DNA of 64,000 bases from Pseudoselenomonas ruminis (GCF_008271295.1 NZ_VTOY01000009.1:34851-98850), one strand, 5' to 3'. Positions 50,558 to 60,247 are shown, numbered from the stretch's first letter. A program made the numbers and translations. The notes: generated by a model from the sequence alone, not told the origin.

Positions 50558-51393
50558 CTTTTCTTCCTCCAATTCCGGACCATATCCTTGATTCCTGCAT
50601 CCGGCGAGGCAAAGACCGGCATCAGAACGGCCTTGAGCGTCTCCACATCAAGATGACGGATGATATGACCATTTTCTGCCACCGAAATCGTACCGGTTTC
50701 CTCACTGACGACAACCACCAGCGCATCACACTGCTCCGAAATGCCGATTGCCGCGCGGTGGCGCGTGCCAAGTTCAGTCGAAAGCGTGCGGTTTTCCGTC
50801 AGCGGCAGCAGGCAGCCAGCAGCAATCAAACGATTGCCGCGGATTACGGCCGCGCCATCGTGCAGCGGCGTATTGACGATAAAGACATTCAAGAGAAAAT
50901 CTGCCGTTATGAGACCATCAATCTGAATTCCCGTCGCACTGATGTCGTTAAGGCCCATATCGCGCTCAATAACCAGCAGCGCGCCGGTTTTCGTAGCCGA
51001 AAGCTGCTTTACTGCCTTCGTCAGCTCATTGACCACCGAACGAGCCTGCTCGTCATTGAGCAAGGCGGCCGTTCCGAAGAACGTGCCCTGACCAAGGTGT
51101 TCGAGGGCGCGGCGAAGTTCCGGCTGGAAGACGATTGGCAAAGCCACAAACAGCAGCGTCACCGCTTTTTGCAGCAGCCAGGAAATAACGTGCAGTTCAA
51201 ACCAGCTGCAAACCATCGTAAGGGCCAACAAAACAAGAACACCCTTAACCAATGTAATGGCCCGGGTATCCTTCAGCATGACATAAATTTTATATAAAAT
51301 CGCTGCCACAATCAAGATGTCAATCAAATCGAACCAGCCAATCGTCGATAAGATTCCATGAAATTGTATCGGCATTGTAATATCAAACGGCAT
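50554..51393 (-). CDS. cdaA: Diadenylate cyclase CdaA
   Basis: The 279-residue membrane enzyme makes the second messenger c-di-AMP from two ATP. Three N-terminal membrane helices precede the DisA_N/DAC domain with the catalytic LHDGAAVI and GTRHRAAIG motifs. The C-terminus is basic. c-di-AMP controls potassium and wall homeostasis in Firmicutes, and the downstream cdaR and glmM genes are its usual neighbours. GGGGAG precedes the ATG. Confidence 0.96.
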   Translation of the reverse strand: MPFDITMPIQFHGILSTIGWFDLIDILIVAAILYKIYVMLKDTRAITLVKGVLVLLALTMVCSWFELHVISWLLQKAVTLLFVALPIVFQPELRRALEHLGQGTFFGTAALLNDEQARSVVNELTKAVKQLSATKTGALLVIERDMGLNDISATGIQIDGLITADFLLNVFIVNTPLHDGAAVIRGNRLIAAGCLLPLTENRTLSTELGTRHRAAIGISEQCDALVVVVSEETGTISVAENGHIIRHLDVETLKAVLMPVFASPDAGIKDMVRNWRKKR

Positions 51394-51510
51394 ACATAAA
51401 ACTCCCCATTGTCGTATATCTCTATCTAAAAAACTATTCGAGTTCCTTCCATAGAAATCCTTGTTACCGTCAAAAAATTTTAATCCTAAATTCTCAAAAT
51501 TAGCTGAAAA

Positions 51511-51537
51511 AAGGTCTGCTGTTCAAACAGCAGACCT
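51511..51537 (-). terminator. Terminator of ilvE
   Basis: Arms AGGTCTGCTGTT and AACAGCAGACCT form a hairpin with almost no loop, followed on the minus strand by TTTTTTC. Confidence 0.9.
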
Positions 51538-51555
51538 GCACTAGCCAAAGTACAT

Positions 51556-52578
51556 TTATTTGATTTCACGAATCCAGCCTTCCGGCGCTTCAATCGTGCC
51601 AATCTGGATACCACGAAGCTCATCATAAAGTTTCGTAAGAACAGGACCCATTTTTTCCATACCGCTCGGGAAGCAGATTTCCTCGCCATGATTGACGACT
51701 TTGCCAACCGGGCAGATAACTGCTGCCGTGCCGCAAAGACCAGCTTCCGCAAAGTCCTTGAGCTCGGTAAACTTGACCGGACGATGCTCAACCGTGTATC
51801 CGAGTTTCTCAGCCAGCGTAACCAGCGAACGGCGCGTGATGGACGGCAGAATCGAATCGGATTTCGGCGTGACAATCTTGTTGTCTTTCGTGACGAACAG
51901 GAAGTTTGCGCCGCCGGTTTCCTCAACATACGTACGCGTTGCTGCATCAAGATACATATTTTCATCATAACCGTTTTCATGAGCCAGAATGTACGGATAC
52001 AAGCTCATGGCATAGTTAAGGCCGGCTTTGATGTTACCAGTACCATGCGGGGCAGCACGGTCGTAATCACTGACGCAAATCGTAATCGGTTTTACGCCAT
52101 TCTTGAAATAAGAACCAACCGGCGTACCAAAGAGGCGGAACTGGTATTCATCCGACGGCTTTACGCCAATGACCGGGCCCGTGGCAAAAAGATACGGACG
52201 GAGGTACAGGGCACCACCAGTCTCATAGGGGGGGATCCAATCCTTATTGGCAGCAACGACCTGATCCACTGCCTCCATAAACATTTCTTCCGATACCGGC
52301 GGCATCTCCAAACGTTTTGCCGAATCAATCATGCGCTTAGCATTCATATCCGGACGGAAGGTAACCACTCTGCCATCTTTCGTCTTGTATGCCTTGAGGC
52401 CTTCAAAGACCTCCTGGCAGTACTGCAGAATGCCGGCACACTCATTGAGAACTACCGTGGCATCTTCCGTGAGTTCACCTTTGCCCCACTTGCCATCTTT
52501 GTAGTTCGCTACATAACGTTTGGTGATTGGCTGATAACCGAATCCGAGATTCTCCCAGTCAACGTTTACATTTGCCAT
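51556..52578 (-). CDS. ilvE: Branched-chain amino-acid aminotransferase
   Basis: The 340-residue PLP enzyme interconverts branched-chain amino acids and their keto acids. It is a fold-type IV aminotransferase. YCQEVFEGLKAYKT lies near residue 55, the PLP-lysine is in GNIKAGLNYAMSL, and YVEETGGANFLFV and SILPSITRRSLVTLA follow. It is monocistronic with a strong promoter and a terminator. Length is typical of the longer (eukaryote-like/Firmicutes) subgroup. Confidence 0.95.
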   Translation of the reverse strand: MANVNVDWENLGFGYQPITKRYVANYKDGKWGKGELTEDATVVLNECAGILQYCQEVFEGLKAYKTKDGRVVTFRPDMNAKRMIDSAKRLEMPPVSEEMFMEAVDQVVAANKDWIPPYETGGALYLRPYLFATGPVIGVKPSDEYQFRLFGTPVGSYFKNGVKPITICVSDYDRAAPHGTGNIKAGLNYAMSLYPYILAHENGYDENMYLDAATRTYVEETGGANFLFVTKDNKIVTPKSDSILPSITRRSLVTLAEKLGYTVEHRPVKFTELKDFAEAGLCGTAAVICPVGKVVNHGEEICFPSGMEKMGPVLTKLYDELRGIQIGTIEAPEGWIREIK

Positions 52579-52612
52579 AGTAAAGCCCCTTTTCTTTCAT
52601 AAAAGTAACTCT

Positions 52613-52641
52613 ATTTTAGCCCCGCCCTATACAGTTGTCAA
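52613..52641 (-). promoter_or_regulatory. Consensus promoter of ilvE
   Basis: TTGACA (52641-52636) and TAAAAT (52618-52613), 17 bases apart on the minus strand, lie about 35 bases before the ilvE start. Confidence 0.85.
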
Positions 52642-52715
52642 GTTGTAAACCAACTTTTTTCTTTCCCCTGCAATATTTTTTAAACATAATCCTCTCCAAA
52701 GAGATATTTGTTTCA

Positions 52716-54275
52716 TTAAATCTGCTGATTTTTGCGCAGCAGCTGGCGTGCCTCGGGCAGTTTTTCGCGGATGTCCGAAGCAATCAGCCCTTCGCCTTTT
52801 TCCGCATAGGCAAGGTCCCCCGCCAGGCCGTGGAGATAGACGCCAAGCATCGGCGCTAGTGCACTTTCGGTCTGCATCATTAAGCCGGCGACCGTTCCGG
52901 CCAAAACATCGCCACAGCCAGCCGTAGCCATGCCGGAATTGCCCTTGGTCGTAAAGAATACATCTCCATCCGGATAAGCAATCATCGTGCACTCGCTCTT
53001 CACCACGAACACGCACTGATATTCCGCAGCCGCCTCGCGAACAATAGGAACGAGTGACTCGCGAAGCTCCGGAACCGTAACGCCCAAAAGTCCAGCCATT
53101 TCACCCAGATGCGGCGTCAGAACAGGTACCTGCTGCATCTTGCACAAATCATCCGGCTGGCGCTGGAACGCAAAAATTGCATCAGCATCCATAATCAGCG
53201 GTTTATTGACTTTTGCCGCAAAAATCCGGACCAATTCCTGCGTACGGTCCGCGCGGCCAAGCCCCGGTCCAATCAGCACAGCATCATAGGCTTCCGCCAG
53301 CGACAGCAGACACGAAAGCGCCGCCTCACCGCCAAGTATCCCGTCTTCCGTTTCGGGCACGGGTGTCGTCATAACCTCCGTCAGTTTTGATTCGACAATC
53401 GCGTGAACGCTCTGCGGAACAGCCAGCGTAACAAGTCCCGCACCAGCCCGCAGGGCTGCACTTGCTGCCAGTACCGCAGCCCCTGTCATACCCCGCGAAC
53501 CAGCCACCACGAGAATCCGCCCACAGGTTCCCTTATGAACCGAACGGCTGCGAGCGGGCAGCAGCTCCATTGCTACGCCATCATCGAGCAAATTCTGCTT
53601 GATTTGGCTTCCTTCCAGCAATTCACGAGGAATGCCGATATCATCCACCAGCAATTCACCTGTCATATCCGCACCTGGGCTAAGCAAGTGGCCGATTTTG
53701 GGCAGTCCCAGCGCCAACGTCATATCGGCCTTGACGGCCACCGTCGAAATTTTTCCCGTGTCTGCCTCTACACCGCTCGGGATATCGATGGCAAGCACCG
53801 GACAGCTGGCATTATTGACTTCTTCGATAATCCGCAAGTTTTTCTTGCGCAGCTCTCCCTCAAAGCCCGTGCCAAGCATGCCGTCTAAAGCACCATCGGC
53901 AAACTTCAGCGCAAAGTGCAGACGGTCCCAATCGCGGTCACTATCGAGCGAATTGGTCTCAATCTGCATGGCCGTAAGCGCGCGATACATGACTTTAGCC
54001 GCTTCGGAAAAATGGGTGCTGTCCCCCGCTAAGAACAGTTTTACCTTTGCCCCCATGTTTTGTATATGACGGGCAGCGCAAAGGGCATCCCCACCGTTAT
54101 TGCCGCTGCCAGCCAATACGCATATCGTTTTCCCGGCCACACCTTTTACAAGTGAATCCATAGCTTCTGCCACCCGATGTCCGGCGTTCTCCATCAACAG
54201 CACAGCCGGCAGGCCATACTGCTCGAACGAAACCTTGTCGATTTCCTGCATTTCTTTCCTTAACGATACCTTCAT
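52716..54275 (-). CDS. nnr: Bifunctional NAD(P)H-hydrate epimerase / dehydratase
   Basis: The 519-residue fusion repairs hydrated NAD(P)H. The N-terminal epimerase (about 1-215) has VLLMENAGHRVAEAM and VLAGSGNNGGDAL. The C-terminal ADP/ATP-dependent dehydratase (about 235-510) has KGTCGRILVVAGSRGMTGAA, LIGPGLGR, PVLTPHLGEMAGL and TTKGNSGMATAGCGDVLAG. Its ATG overlaps the acpS stop (ATGA). The acpS-nnr pair is a common bacterial arrangement. The start is supported by GGAGGGG. Confidence 0.96.
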   Translation of the reverse strand: MKVSLRKEMQEIDKVSFEQYGLPAVLLMENAGHRVAEAMDSLVKGVAGKTICVLAGSGNNGGDALCAARHIQNMGAKVKLFLAGDSTHFSEAAKVMYRALTAMQIETNSLDSDRDWDRLHFALKFADGALDGMLGTGFEGELRKKNLRIIEEVNNASCPVLAIDIPSGVEADTGKISTVAVKADMTLALGLPKIGHLLSPGADMTGELLVDDIGIPRELLEGSQIKQNLLDDGVAMELLPARSRSVHKGTCGRILVVAGSRGMTGAAVLAASAALRAGAGLVTLAVPQSVHAIVESKLTEVMTTPVPETEDGILGGEAALSCLLSLAEAYDAVLIGPGLGRADRTQELVRIFAAKVNKPLIMDADAIFAFQRQPDDLCKMQQVPVLTPHLGEMAGLLGVTVPELRESLVPIVREAAAEYQCVFVVKSECTMIAYPDGDVFFTTKGNSGMATAGCGDVLAGTVAGLMMQTESALAPMLGVYLHGLAGDLAYAEKGEGLIASDIREKLPEARQLLRKNQQI

Positions 54276-54649
54276 TTGTTCCCCTCCATCACGCATTGTG
54301 CCGTAGCATATTCCTTGGTATGACTCAGCGATATCCATACCTGCTCAACCCTTTTTTCCGAGGCGAGTTTTGCGAATTGCCCCGTCAGCCGGACTTGCGG
54401 ACAGCCGAGCTCATCCGGCAGGATTTCAATATCCTGCAACGTTCCTTCGCGAAGACCTGTACCAAAGGCCTTAAGTACGGCTTCCTTCCCCGAGAAACGG
54501 GCTGCATAGCTCTCTGCCCGCTGCGCCCCACGGCTGTTACAATACTGCCGTTCCGCCTCCGTATATACCCGCTCGCAAAACCGCGGATTGTTTATCGCCT
54601 TTTTTACCCGGCCCACTTCCACTATATCGGTTCCTACGCCTAAAATCAA
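54272..54649 (-). CDS. acpS: Holo-[acyl-carrier-protein] synthase
   Basis: The 125-residue enzyme attaches the phosphopantetheine arm to acyl carrier protein. The Mg2+ motifs GTDIVEVGR and ARFSGKEAVLKAFGTG are present. It starts at TTG behind AGGAGGAAG. Length is normal. It overlaps nnr by 4 bases. Confidence 0.95.
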   Translation of the reverse strand: MILGVGTDIVEVGRVKKAINNPRFCERVYTEAERQYCNSRGAQRAESYAARFSGKEAVLKAFGTGLREGTLQDIEILPDELGCPQVRLTGQFAKLASEKRVEQVWISLSHTKEYATAQCVMEGNK

Positions 54650-54680
54650 GCTTGCTTCCTCCTATCGTTTTCACACACAA

Positions 54681-54703
54681 AAAAGCCGACCCCAAGGCCG
54701 GCT
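54681..54703 (-). terminator. Terminator of motAB
   Basis: Arms AAGCCGGCC and GGTCGGCTT (with one mismatch) around TTGG are followed on the minus strand by TTTTTGTGTG. It lies just after the motB stop. Confidence 0.85.
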
Positions 54704-54710
54704 TATGTAA

Positions 54711-55592
54711 TCAATATGTTGTCCCAGACATCGAGCTGCCCGCCGCGCCATTTGTAGCTGGGATATTATTGGTCGTGCCACTGGTTGGCATACCATCTGC
54801 ACCAGTGTCCGGCGAACTCGTCTGCTTGCTGGGGTCTTTTTCATCCGGATTGAACCGGTAGTTGCGAGCGATAAAAACCTCAACCCGGCGATTCTTCGTA
54901 CGGCCCTCATCCGTTGCATTGTCGGCAATCGGACGATATTCACTATAACCAATAGCACTAAACCGCTTCGGATTCAACCCGGAATTGCTGGCCAGCAAAG
55001 CCTTCATAAAATTCAACGCACGCGCAGAGCTCAATTCCCAGTTGGAAGGGAACTGGCTGTTGCTGATTGGCACGTTATCCGTGTGACCAGACACAACAAC
55101 CCGTTCGGATACCGAGGAAAGAATCCCTGCTACCACCGGTACAATGGACTGTGCCTGACCTGCCAGCGTCGCCGACCCGGAAGGGAACAAAGCACGCTCT
55201 TTAATACGAATCATAAGTCCCTGCTCATTGAGTTCCGTACTCAACTGGTCATCGAGTTTATTCTGCTCGATGTATTCCTGCATCTTTTTCTGGATTTCCT
55301 CCAATTGCTGATTCTCAGCCAGATAAGCATGATTACCTTTATCCTCATCAGACGGCATCTCTGCCCGGCGTCCCATGTTCGGACCCATCTGGTTAAAGAA
55401 CGAAGGCCCCCCCATGTTAAAAGCCGAACTGAAGGCCTGTGACAGCTCCGACATCTTCTTCTGGTCCGTCTGCGAAATAGCGAACAGAGCGATAAAGAGT
55501 GCCAGCAATAGCGTCATGAGGTCAGAGTACGGCAGGAGCCAAGGCTCGCCTTCATGTTCTTCATGAGGCGCTGCATGTTTCTTTCTAGCCAT
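54711..55592 (-). CDS. motB: Flagellar motor protein MotB
   Basis: The 293-residue stator subunit has a short cytoplasmic N-terminus and one membrane helix containing the proton- or sodium-binding Asp (PYSDLMTLLLALFIALFA). A periplasmic OmpA-like peptidoglycan-binding domain follows (VVSGHTDNVPIS, SSARALNFMKAL, EGRTKNRRVEVF). The C-terminal tail of about 45 residues is rich in Ser, Thr, Gly and Asn. It pairs with MotA, whose stop is 4 bases upstream. The ATG at 55592 is preceded by GAAGGAG. Confidence 0.95.
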   Translation of the reverse strand: MARKKHAAPHEEHEGEPWLLPYSDLMTLLLALFIALFAISQTDQKKMSELSQAFSSAFNMGGPSFFNQMGPNMGRRAEMPSDEDKGNHAYLAENQQLEEIQKKMQEYIEQNKLDDQLSTELNEQGLMIRIKERALFPSGSATLAGQAQSIVPVVAGILSSVSERVVVSGHTDNVPISNSQFPSNWELSSARALNFMKALLASNSGLNPKRFSAIGYSEYRPIADNATDEGRTKNRRVEVFIARNYRFNPDEKDPSKQTSSPDTGADGMPTSGTTNNIPATNGAAGSSMSGTTY

Positions 55593-55596
55593 CAAA

Positions 55597-56370
55597 TCAC
55601 TCCTTCTTCAGCCCTTCACGCTCGGACTGCGGGATGAATACCATGAGTTTTGCCTCAATCTGCGTCGGCGAATCACCAGCCTGCAGAGAAAGGATGCCCT
55701 CAATAATCATACGTTTTTCGCTGACCTCTGCCTTGGACAAAAGTTTCAGCTTGTTGGCCATCGGCAGATAAACAACATACGCGGTAAAAATACCGAGGAT
55801 CGTAGCAACGAATGCTGCAGCAATAGCATGACCCAGTTTGTTAACGTCGTTCAAGTTACCGAGTGCTGCGATAAGGCCGATAACGGCGCCCAATACACCA
55901 AGGGTAGGAGCGTACAGACCAGCCTGCTCCAACATAGCGCGGCCTTCTGCATGACGTTCCTGCATAACAGCCAGTTCCGCATCGAGTACATCACCAACGA
56001 AATCCGGATCCATACCATCGATGACCATGCTCAAGCCCGTGCGAAAGAACGGGTCATCGATATCCTGGACCTTGCTTTCCAACGCCAGAATACCTTCACG
56101 GCGGGCAATCTGCGAAAGCTCAATGAAGAGGCTCAAAAGCTCTGCCTTCTCGTGAAGTGCCGGTTTGAAGAAAACCATCTTAATCAATCCCGGCAATTTC
56201 TTCAGCTGATTCATATTGAATGCCGTAAACAAGCAGGAGAAAGTACCGCAAATGATAATAAGAAATGCTGCTGGGTTATTCAATGAGCTGATCGGTGCGC
56301 CCTTGATAATCATACCCACAAATACGGAGATAAGACCACCCACCGCACCTATGACCGTTGAAATTTCCAA
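55597..56370 (-). CDS. motA: Flagellar motor protein MotA
   Basis: The 257-residue stator subunit has four membrane segments, two N-terminal and two C-terminal (LGVLGAVIGLIAALGNL and FVATILGIFTAYVVYLPMA). A cytoplasmic loop between them contacts the rotor. It starts at TTG behind GGGGGG. It forms an operon with motB. The motor's presence, together with a chemoreceptor and a YjfB-like gene, shows the organism is flagellated. Confidence 0.95.
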   Translation of the reverse strand: MEISTVIGAVGGLISVFVGMIIKGAPISSLNNPAAFLIIICGTFSCLFTAFNMNQLKKLPGLIKMVFFKPALHEKAELLSLFIELSQIARREGILALESKVQDIDDPFFRTGLSMVIDGMDPDFVGDVLDAELAVMQERHAEGRAMLEQAGLYAPTLGVLGAVIGLIAALGNLNDVNKLGHAIAAAFVATILGIFTAYVVYLPMANKLKLLSKAEVSEKRMIIEGILSLQAGDSPTQIEAKLMVFIPQSEREGLKKE

Positions 56371-56605
56371 AATAATAGCCCCCCTAATTTTTCCATAAAT
56401 AAACAGGAAACGATTCCCGAATCACATTACATCCTTATGTCACATACTTATATATTCCATATTCAGCGGAAAAATCCTACTGAACGGCTTTAAAAATATT
56501 TTTTTATTTTCCATAATAAATTTTTGTTATCTTATCATATATTCGTAAAAAGTATGATATAATAAAAGTCAGATAAGACTAGTTTATAGAGAAAGAAGCG
56601 ATACT

Positions 56606-57493
56606 ATGGAATTACGACAACTTGAATATTTCCAGATGGCCAGCCGTCTGCGTAATATCACCAGAGCTGCCGAGCGACTGCGAGTCTCGCAGCCTAACAT
56701 CACCGTAGCAATAAAGAAATTAGAAGCCGAACTCGGCATTCAGCTCTTCGACCGCAGCCAAAAACAGCTGTCGCTCACGCCTGAGGGAGCTGTCTTCCTC
56801 AACCGGGTTGAACTCGCCCTCCGCAACATTCAGGATGCGGTACTCGAAGTAAACGACTACAAGCAGCTTCAGAAAGGCACCATCAAAATCGGCATCCCGC
56901 CAATGATGGGCGCTTATCTCTTCCCGAGAATCTTCTCGAGCTTCCAGCGCCAGTATTCCCATCTGGACATTTTCATGCACGAAGAAGGTTCGATGTCCAT
57001 TCGTGAACAGCTGGAACAAGATGACCTTGATTTCGGTATCATTATCATTTCGGGCGCCTCGAATCATCTGCAGCTGCTCCCCATGTCCAAAAATCAGGTC
57101 GTATGCTGCGTACCGGAAAACAGCCCGCTGGCTAAGAAAAAGAGCATTTCCCTGCAGGACATCGCTGAAACCAACGTCATCATGCTCAAGGAAGGTTCCT
57201 TCCTCCGCCAGACCATTCTTTCCAAGATGAAAACTGAAAACATAACGCCGAACATCGTCCTGGAATCCAACCAGGTCATCACGCTCAAAGGCCTCGTCGC
57301 CAATGGCGTCGGCGTCGCTTTCCTCTTAGATATGGTAGTCGAAGATACACCAGGTGTCAAGGCAATCCCTCTTTCCGACCCAATTTTTGTCGACGTTGGC
57401 CTTGCTTGGAAAAAAGATCGTTATATTTCCAAAGCAGCCCAATCTTTCATCGACTTCTGCAAAGACCTGCTCAAGCAGAAACACGAAGTATAA
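56606..57493 (+). CDS. LysR-family transcriptional regulator
   Basis: The 295-residue regulator has the N-terminal winged helix (MELRQLEYFQMASRLRNITR, SQPNITVAIKKLE) and a C-terminal effector domain (KIGIPPMMGAYLFPRIF). A promoter with an extended -10 (TGA-TATAAT, 56555-56563) and AGAAAGAAG precede the ATG. It converges on larA across a shared terminator, so a link to lactate or dicarboxylate metabolism is possible, but its binding site is not evident. Confidence 0.92.
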   Translation: MELRQLEYFQMASRLRNITRAAERLRVSQPNITVAIKKLEAELGIQLFDRSQKQLSLTPEGAVFLNRVELALRNIQDAVLEVNDYKQLQKGTIKIGIPPMMGAYLFPRIFSSFQRQYSHLDIFMHEEGSMSIREQLEQDDLDFGIIIISGASNHLQLLPMSKNQVVCCVPENSPLAKKKSISLQDIAETNVIMLKEGSFLRQTILSKMKTENITPNIVLESNQVITLKGLVANGVGVAFLLDMVVEDTPGVKAIPLSDPIFVDVGLAWKKDRYISKAAQSFIDFCKDLLKQKHEV

Positions 57494-57501
57494 CAATTAC
57501 A

Positions 57502-57547
57502 AAAAGACGGTGGACAAAATGCAAACGCATCTTATCCACCGTCTTTT
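57502..57547. terminator. Bidirectional terminator between LysR and larA
   Basis: Arms AAAAGACGGTGGA and TCCACCGTCTTTT enclose a loop, with A and T runs for both strands. Confidence 0.93.
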
Positions 57548-57556
57548 CTTTCGCCG

Positions 57557-58831
57557 TTAAGCCTTCAGCAGCGGAACCGTCAAGCTGCCAGTTGGCATGA
57601 GAATATAGCTGGGGTCTTTGCCCACATACTGCTCGGCCAGCTTCAACGCTTCTTCCACACTGTCAACGGCACCAGCAAACAGCATGTCTTTGGCCAGCTG
57701 TTTATCAAGCCCCGTGACCAGGATAAAGTGTGCTTTCTTGGAAAGGCGGGTAATCGCATACGCCTTATTGGCGCCAATGACAAAGCGTTCTTTGAGCTTT
57801 ACCTCAATCGCATCAGCTGTCTTCAGCTCGCGGCAAGTGTCTTCGAGCACCTTGCTGCCACTGCCTTCCTCACATTCAGCCAGCAAAATGACCACCCCGT
57901 CCTGACGGGTTGCCAGCACGGCATTATCCATGGTTTTCTGCATCTGATAGACGTTGATGTCCTTCGGATAGCCGCCACAGCTGACAATCGTGACATCGGC
58001 CTGCTTCGAAATCGGCACACCATATACCTCATCGACAAATTTGCAGGCCTCTTGATGTGCCTTGATATAATCGCCCGCAAAAATTTTGAGGAAGCGATGT
58101 TCGGCATCGAGAATGGCATTGAACAAAATCACACTGCGCCCCTTCGCCCAGAGGGCCACCCCTTCCATCTGGTCCTCATAAACCGGATTGCCAATCGTCC
58201 GCCCCAGACCAGCATTGGGATCCATCATAAAGCTGTGATTATTCCTTACGGTTTCCATGGCAGCACATCCCGGCAAAACCGCCTTGCGCCCACCACCATA
58301 GCCACTGAAATAGTGATGGACAATCGTTCCCGTTAAAATAACGTGATCACTATGGCAAATGTGCTTATTGATGAGCACTGGTGTGAAGCGGCTCGTAGTA
58401 CCAAAATATTCAAAATCAGATGGCACGTTGCAATCGCTGTTGAACATTTTGATGCGTTTTGCTACTTCTTCGCCAACGCCCTCTGCCATCTCCTCTTCCG
58501 TCATCAGCCGATGCGTTCCGAGGGAAAAGACAATCTGCATATTTTCATCGGGGATTCCTAATTTATTGAACTCATTCACCAGCACCGGCATGAAATCGAA
58601 GCTGTTTGCTACGCGTGTCGGATCATTGCAGATAAATGTAACCGTATCCCCTGGCTTGATGACCTCGTTAATCGGTGCCTGGCCAATCGGATGATAAATG
58701 GCATCGAGTACTGCCTGCTTAATATCCGTCAAGGGCTCTACCGCCGGCATCTCAATCTCTTTAATCACCTTTGACTCATCAATTGAAAAGGATTTGGTCC
58801 CATGACCATAGTGGAACGTATACTCTTTCAT
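57557..58831 (-). CDS. larA: LarA-type nickel-pincer lactate racemase family protein
   Basis: The 424-residue protein resembles the lactate racemase LarA, which uses a nickel-pincer nucleotide bound to a Lys. The characteristic HHYFSGYGGGRKAVLPGCAA stretch contains the His pair and the Lys that anchors the cofactor. It would interconvert L- and D-lactate or racemise/epimerise another 2-hydroxy acid. The cofactor-making larB, larC and larE are not nearby. The ATG at 58831 follows GGGGGTG. A terminator separates it from the upstream carrier gene. Confidence 0.88.
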   Translation of the reverse strand: MKEYTFHYGHGTKSFSIDESKVIKEIEMPAVEPLTDIKQAVLDAIYHPIGQAPINEVIKPGDTVTFICNDPTRVANSFDFMPVLVNEFNKLGIPDENMQIVFSLGTHRLMTEEEMAEGVGEEVAKRIKMFNSDCNVPSDFEYFGTTSRFTPVLINKHICHSDHVILTGTIVHHYFSGYGGGRKAVLPGCAAMETVRNNHSFMMDPNAGLGRTIGNPVYEDQMEGVALWAKGRSVILFNAILDAEHRFLKIFAGDYIKAHQEACKFVDEVYGVPISKQADVTIVSCGGYPKDINVYQMQKTMDNAVLATRQDGVVILLAECEEGSGSKVLEDTCRELKTADAIEVKLKERFVIGANKAYAITRLSKKAHFILVTGLDKQLAKDMLFAGAVDSVEEALKLAEQYVGKDPSYILMPTGSLTVPLLKA

Positions 58832-58854
58832 CAAGAAATCACCCCCATATAAGC

Positions 58855-58888
58855 GAAAAAGATGACATCAGCAAATGTCATCTTTTTC
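58855..58888 (-). terminator. Terminator of the C4-dicarboxylate carrier gene
   Basis: Arms GAAAAAGATGACAT and ATGTCATCTTTTTC form a perfect stem across a 6-base loop between the carrier gene and larA. Confidence 0.9.
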
Positions 58889-58906
58889 TTTAACCTCTGC
58901 TAATGA

Positions 58907-60247
58907 TTAGTAGAGAATATGTGCAATTACGAAACCAACGCAGCAGCCCGTGAATACACCGAGAAGTCCCGGGATCATGAAGCTGTGGTTCAGAATGTAC
59001 TTACCAATCTTCGTCGTACCAGAACGGTCAAAACCGATGCAGGCCAGGTCAGACGGGTAGGTCGGCAGGAAGAAGTAACCATAGATAGCCGAGATGAAGG
59101 AAATGATGATTACCGGATCGGTACCAATTCCCAGAGCCATCGGTACGACAATGGATACAGCAGCTGCCTGCGAGTTAACGAGTTTCGAAGTGAAGAATGC
59201 AATCAGAGCATAAGCCCATGGATAATTCTGTACAGCCGAGCCGAGAACTTCCTTGAGGAATGCCATGTGATTGGAGAAATACGTGTCTGCCATCCAAGCA
59301 ACACCATAAACGGAGATAACTGCTACAAGACCAGAACGGAATACCTGGCTGTTACCAACATCTTTTGCTCTAACCTTGCAGGTGAACAGCATGATTGCAC
59401 CCATGAGGAGCATGATCATCTGGATAACCGTCGTCATCGAAATCGGCTTCAGAACGCCTTTAGCATTCGGGAATGCCGGCAGCAGCTGCGGGCAGTTGCC
59501 CAGTACTGCGATAACAACGATACCGATGAGGAAAATGTACATGGAATGATAGTACGAAGACGGCATCTCTTTGCCGATAAGGCTTTCCGAATCACCATAG
59601 ACATATTCTTTAGCCTCTGGGTCTTTGATGAGCTCCTGGAACTCTGGATCATCAGCCAGTTCCTTACCACGACGATAGCTCCAAAGTGCTGCCACAACAA
59701 CACCGCAGAACGTAGCCGGGATAGAAACCATGAGCAGATTCAAAACCGTATACGGCAGACCTGCAGCCGTAAAGAAACCAATGAAACCAACGAGCGCAAC
59801 AGATACCGGGGAAGCACTGATACCCATCTGCGAAGAAACCGAAGCAACAGCCATCGGACGCTCCGGACGAATGCCCTCTTTGATTGCGATATCATAGATG
59901 ATCGGGAACATCGTATAAACGACGTGGCCAGTACCGCAGAGAATCGTCAGGAACCAGGTAGTAATCGGCGCATACAGTGTGATGCGTTTCGGGTTGCTGC
60001 GCAGGAACTGCTCAGCGTACTTCAGCATAACCGTAAGACCACCAGCAGTCTGCAGGAAGCCTGCGCAGGTTACAACTGCCATAATCGTAAGCATAACGCT
60101 TACTGGCGGCGTACCCGGTTTATAACCAAAGCCAAACGTGAAAACAATAAGACCAATTGCACTGACAACAGCCAGGCCGATGCCGCCATGACGCACGCCC
60201 ACCACTAAGCATGCCAGCAGCACCAGGAAACCAAGAAGCATTTCCAT
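58907..60247 (-). CDS. Anaerobic C4-dicarboxylate carrier, Dcu family
   Basis: The 446-residue membrane protein is of the DcuA/DcuB family of anaerobic fumarate-succinate antiporters. Family features are LVVGVRHGGIGLAVVSAIG at the N-terminus, GTGHVVYTMFPIIYDIA and SSQMGISASPVSVALV, with about ten membrane segments. It would export succinate in exchange for fumarate or malate during fumarate respiration. The start at 60247 follows GGAAGGGAG. Its leader from the predicted promoter is about 245 bases and contains two inverted repeats. Confidence 0.92.
   Translation of the reverse strand: MEMLLGFLVLLACLVVGVRHGGIGLAVVSAIGLIVFTFGFGYKPGTPPVSVMLTIMAVVTCAGFLQTAGGLTVMLKYAEQFLRSNPKRITLYAPITTWFLTILCGTGHVVYTMFPIIYDIAIKEGIRPERPMAVASVSSQMGISASPVSVALVGFIGFFTAAGLPYTVLNLLMVSIPATFCGVVVAALWSYRRGKELADDPEFQELIKDPEAKEYVYGDSESLIGKEMPSSYYHSMYIFLIGIVVIAVLGNCPQLLPAFPNAKGVLKPISMTTVIQMIMLLMGAIMLFTCKVRAKDVGNSQVFRSGLVAVISVYGVAWMADTYFSNHMAFLKEVLGSAVQNYPWAYALIAFFTSKLVNSQAAAVSIVVPMALGIGTDPVIIISFISAIYGYFFLPTYPSDLACIGFDRSGTTKIGKYILNHSFMIPGLLGVFTGCCVGFVIAHILY

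Noticed and set aside
52613..52685. A 23-codon minus-strand frame with a GGAGAGG ribosome site downstream of nnr (start at 52685)
   Set aside because: It overlaps the ilvE promoter and its peptide is basic and low in complexity. I see no sign of selection as a protein.
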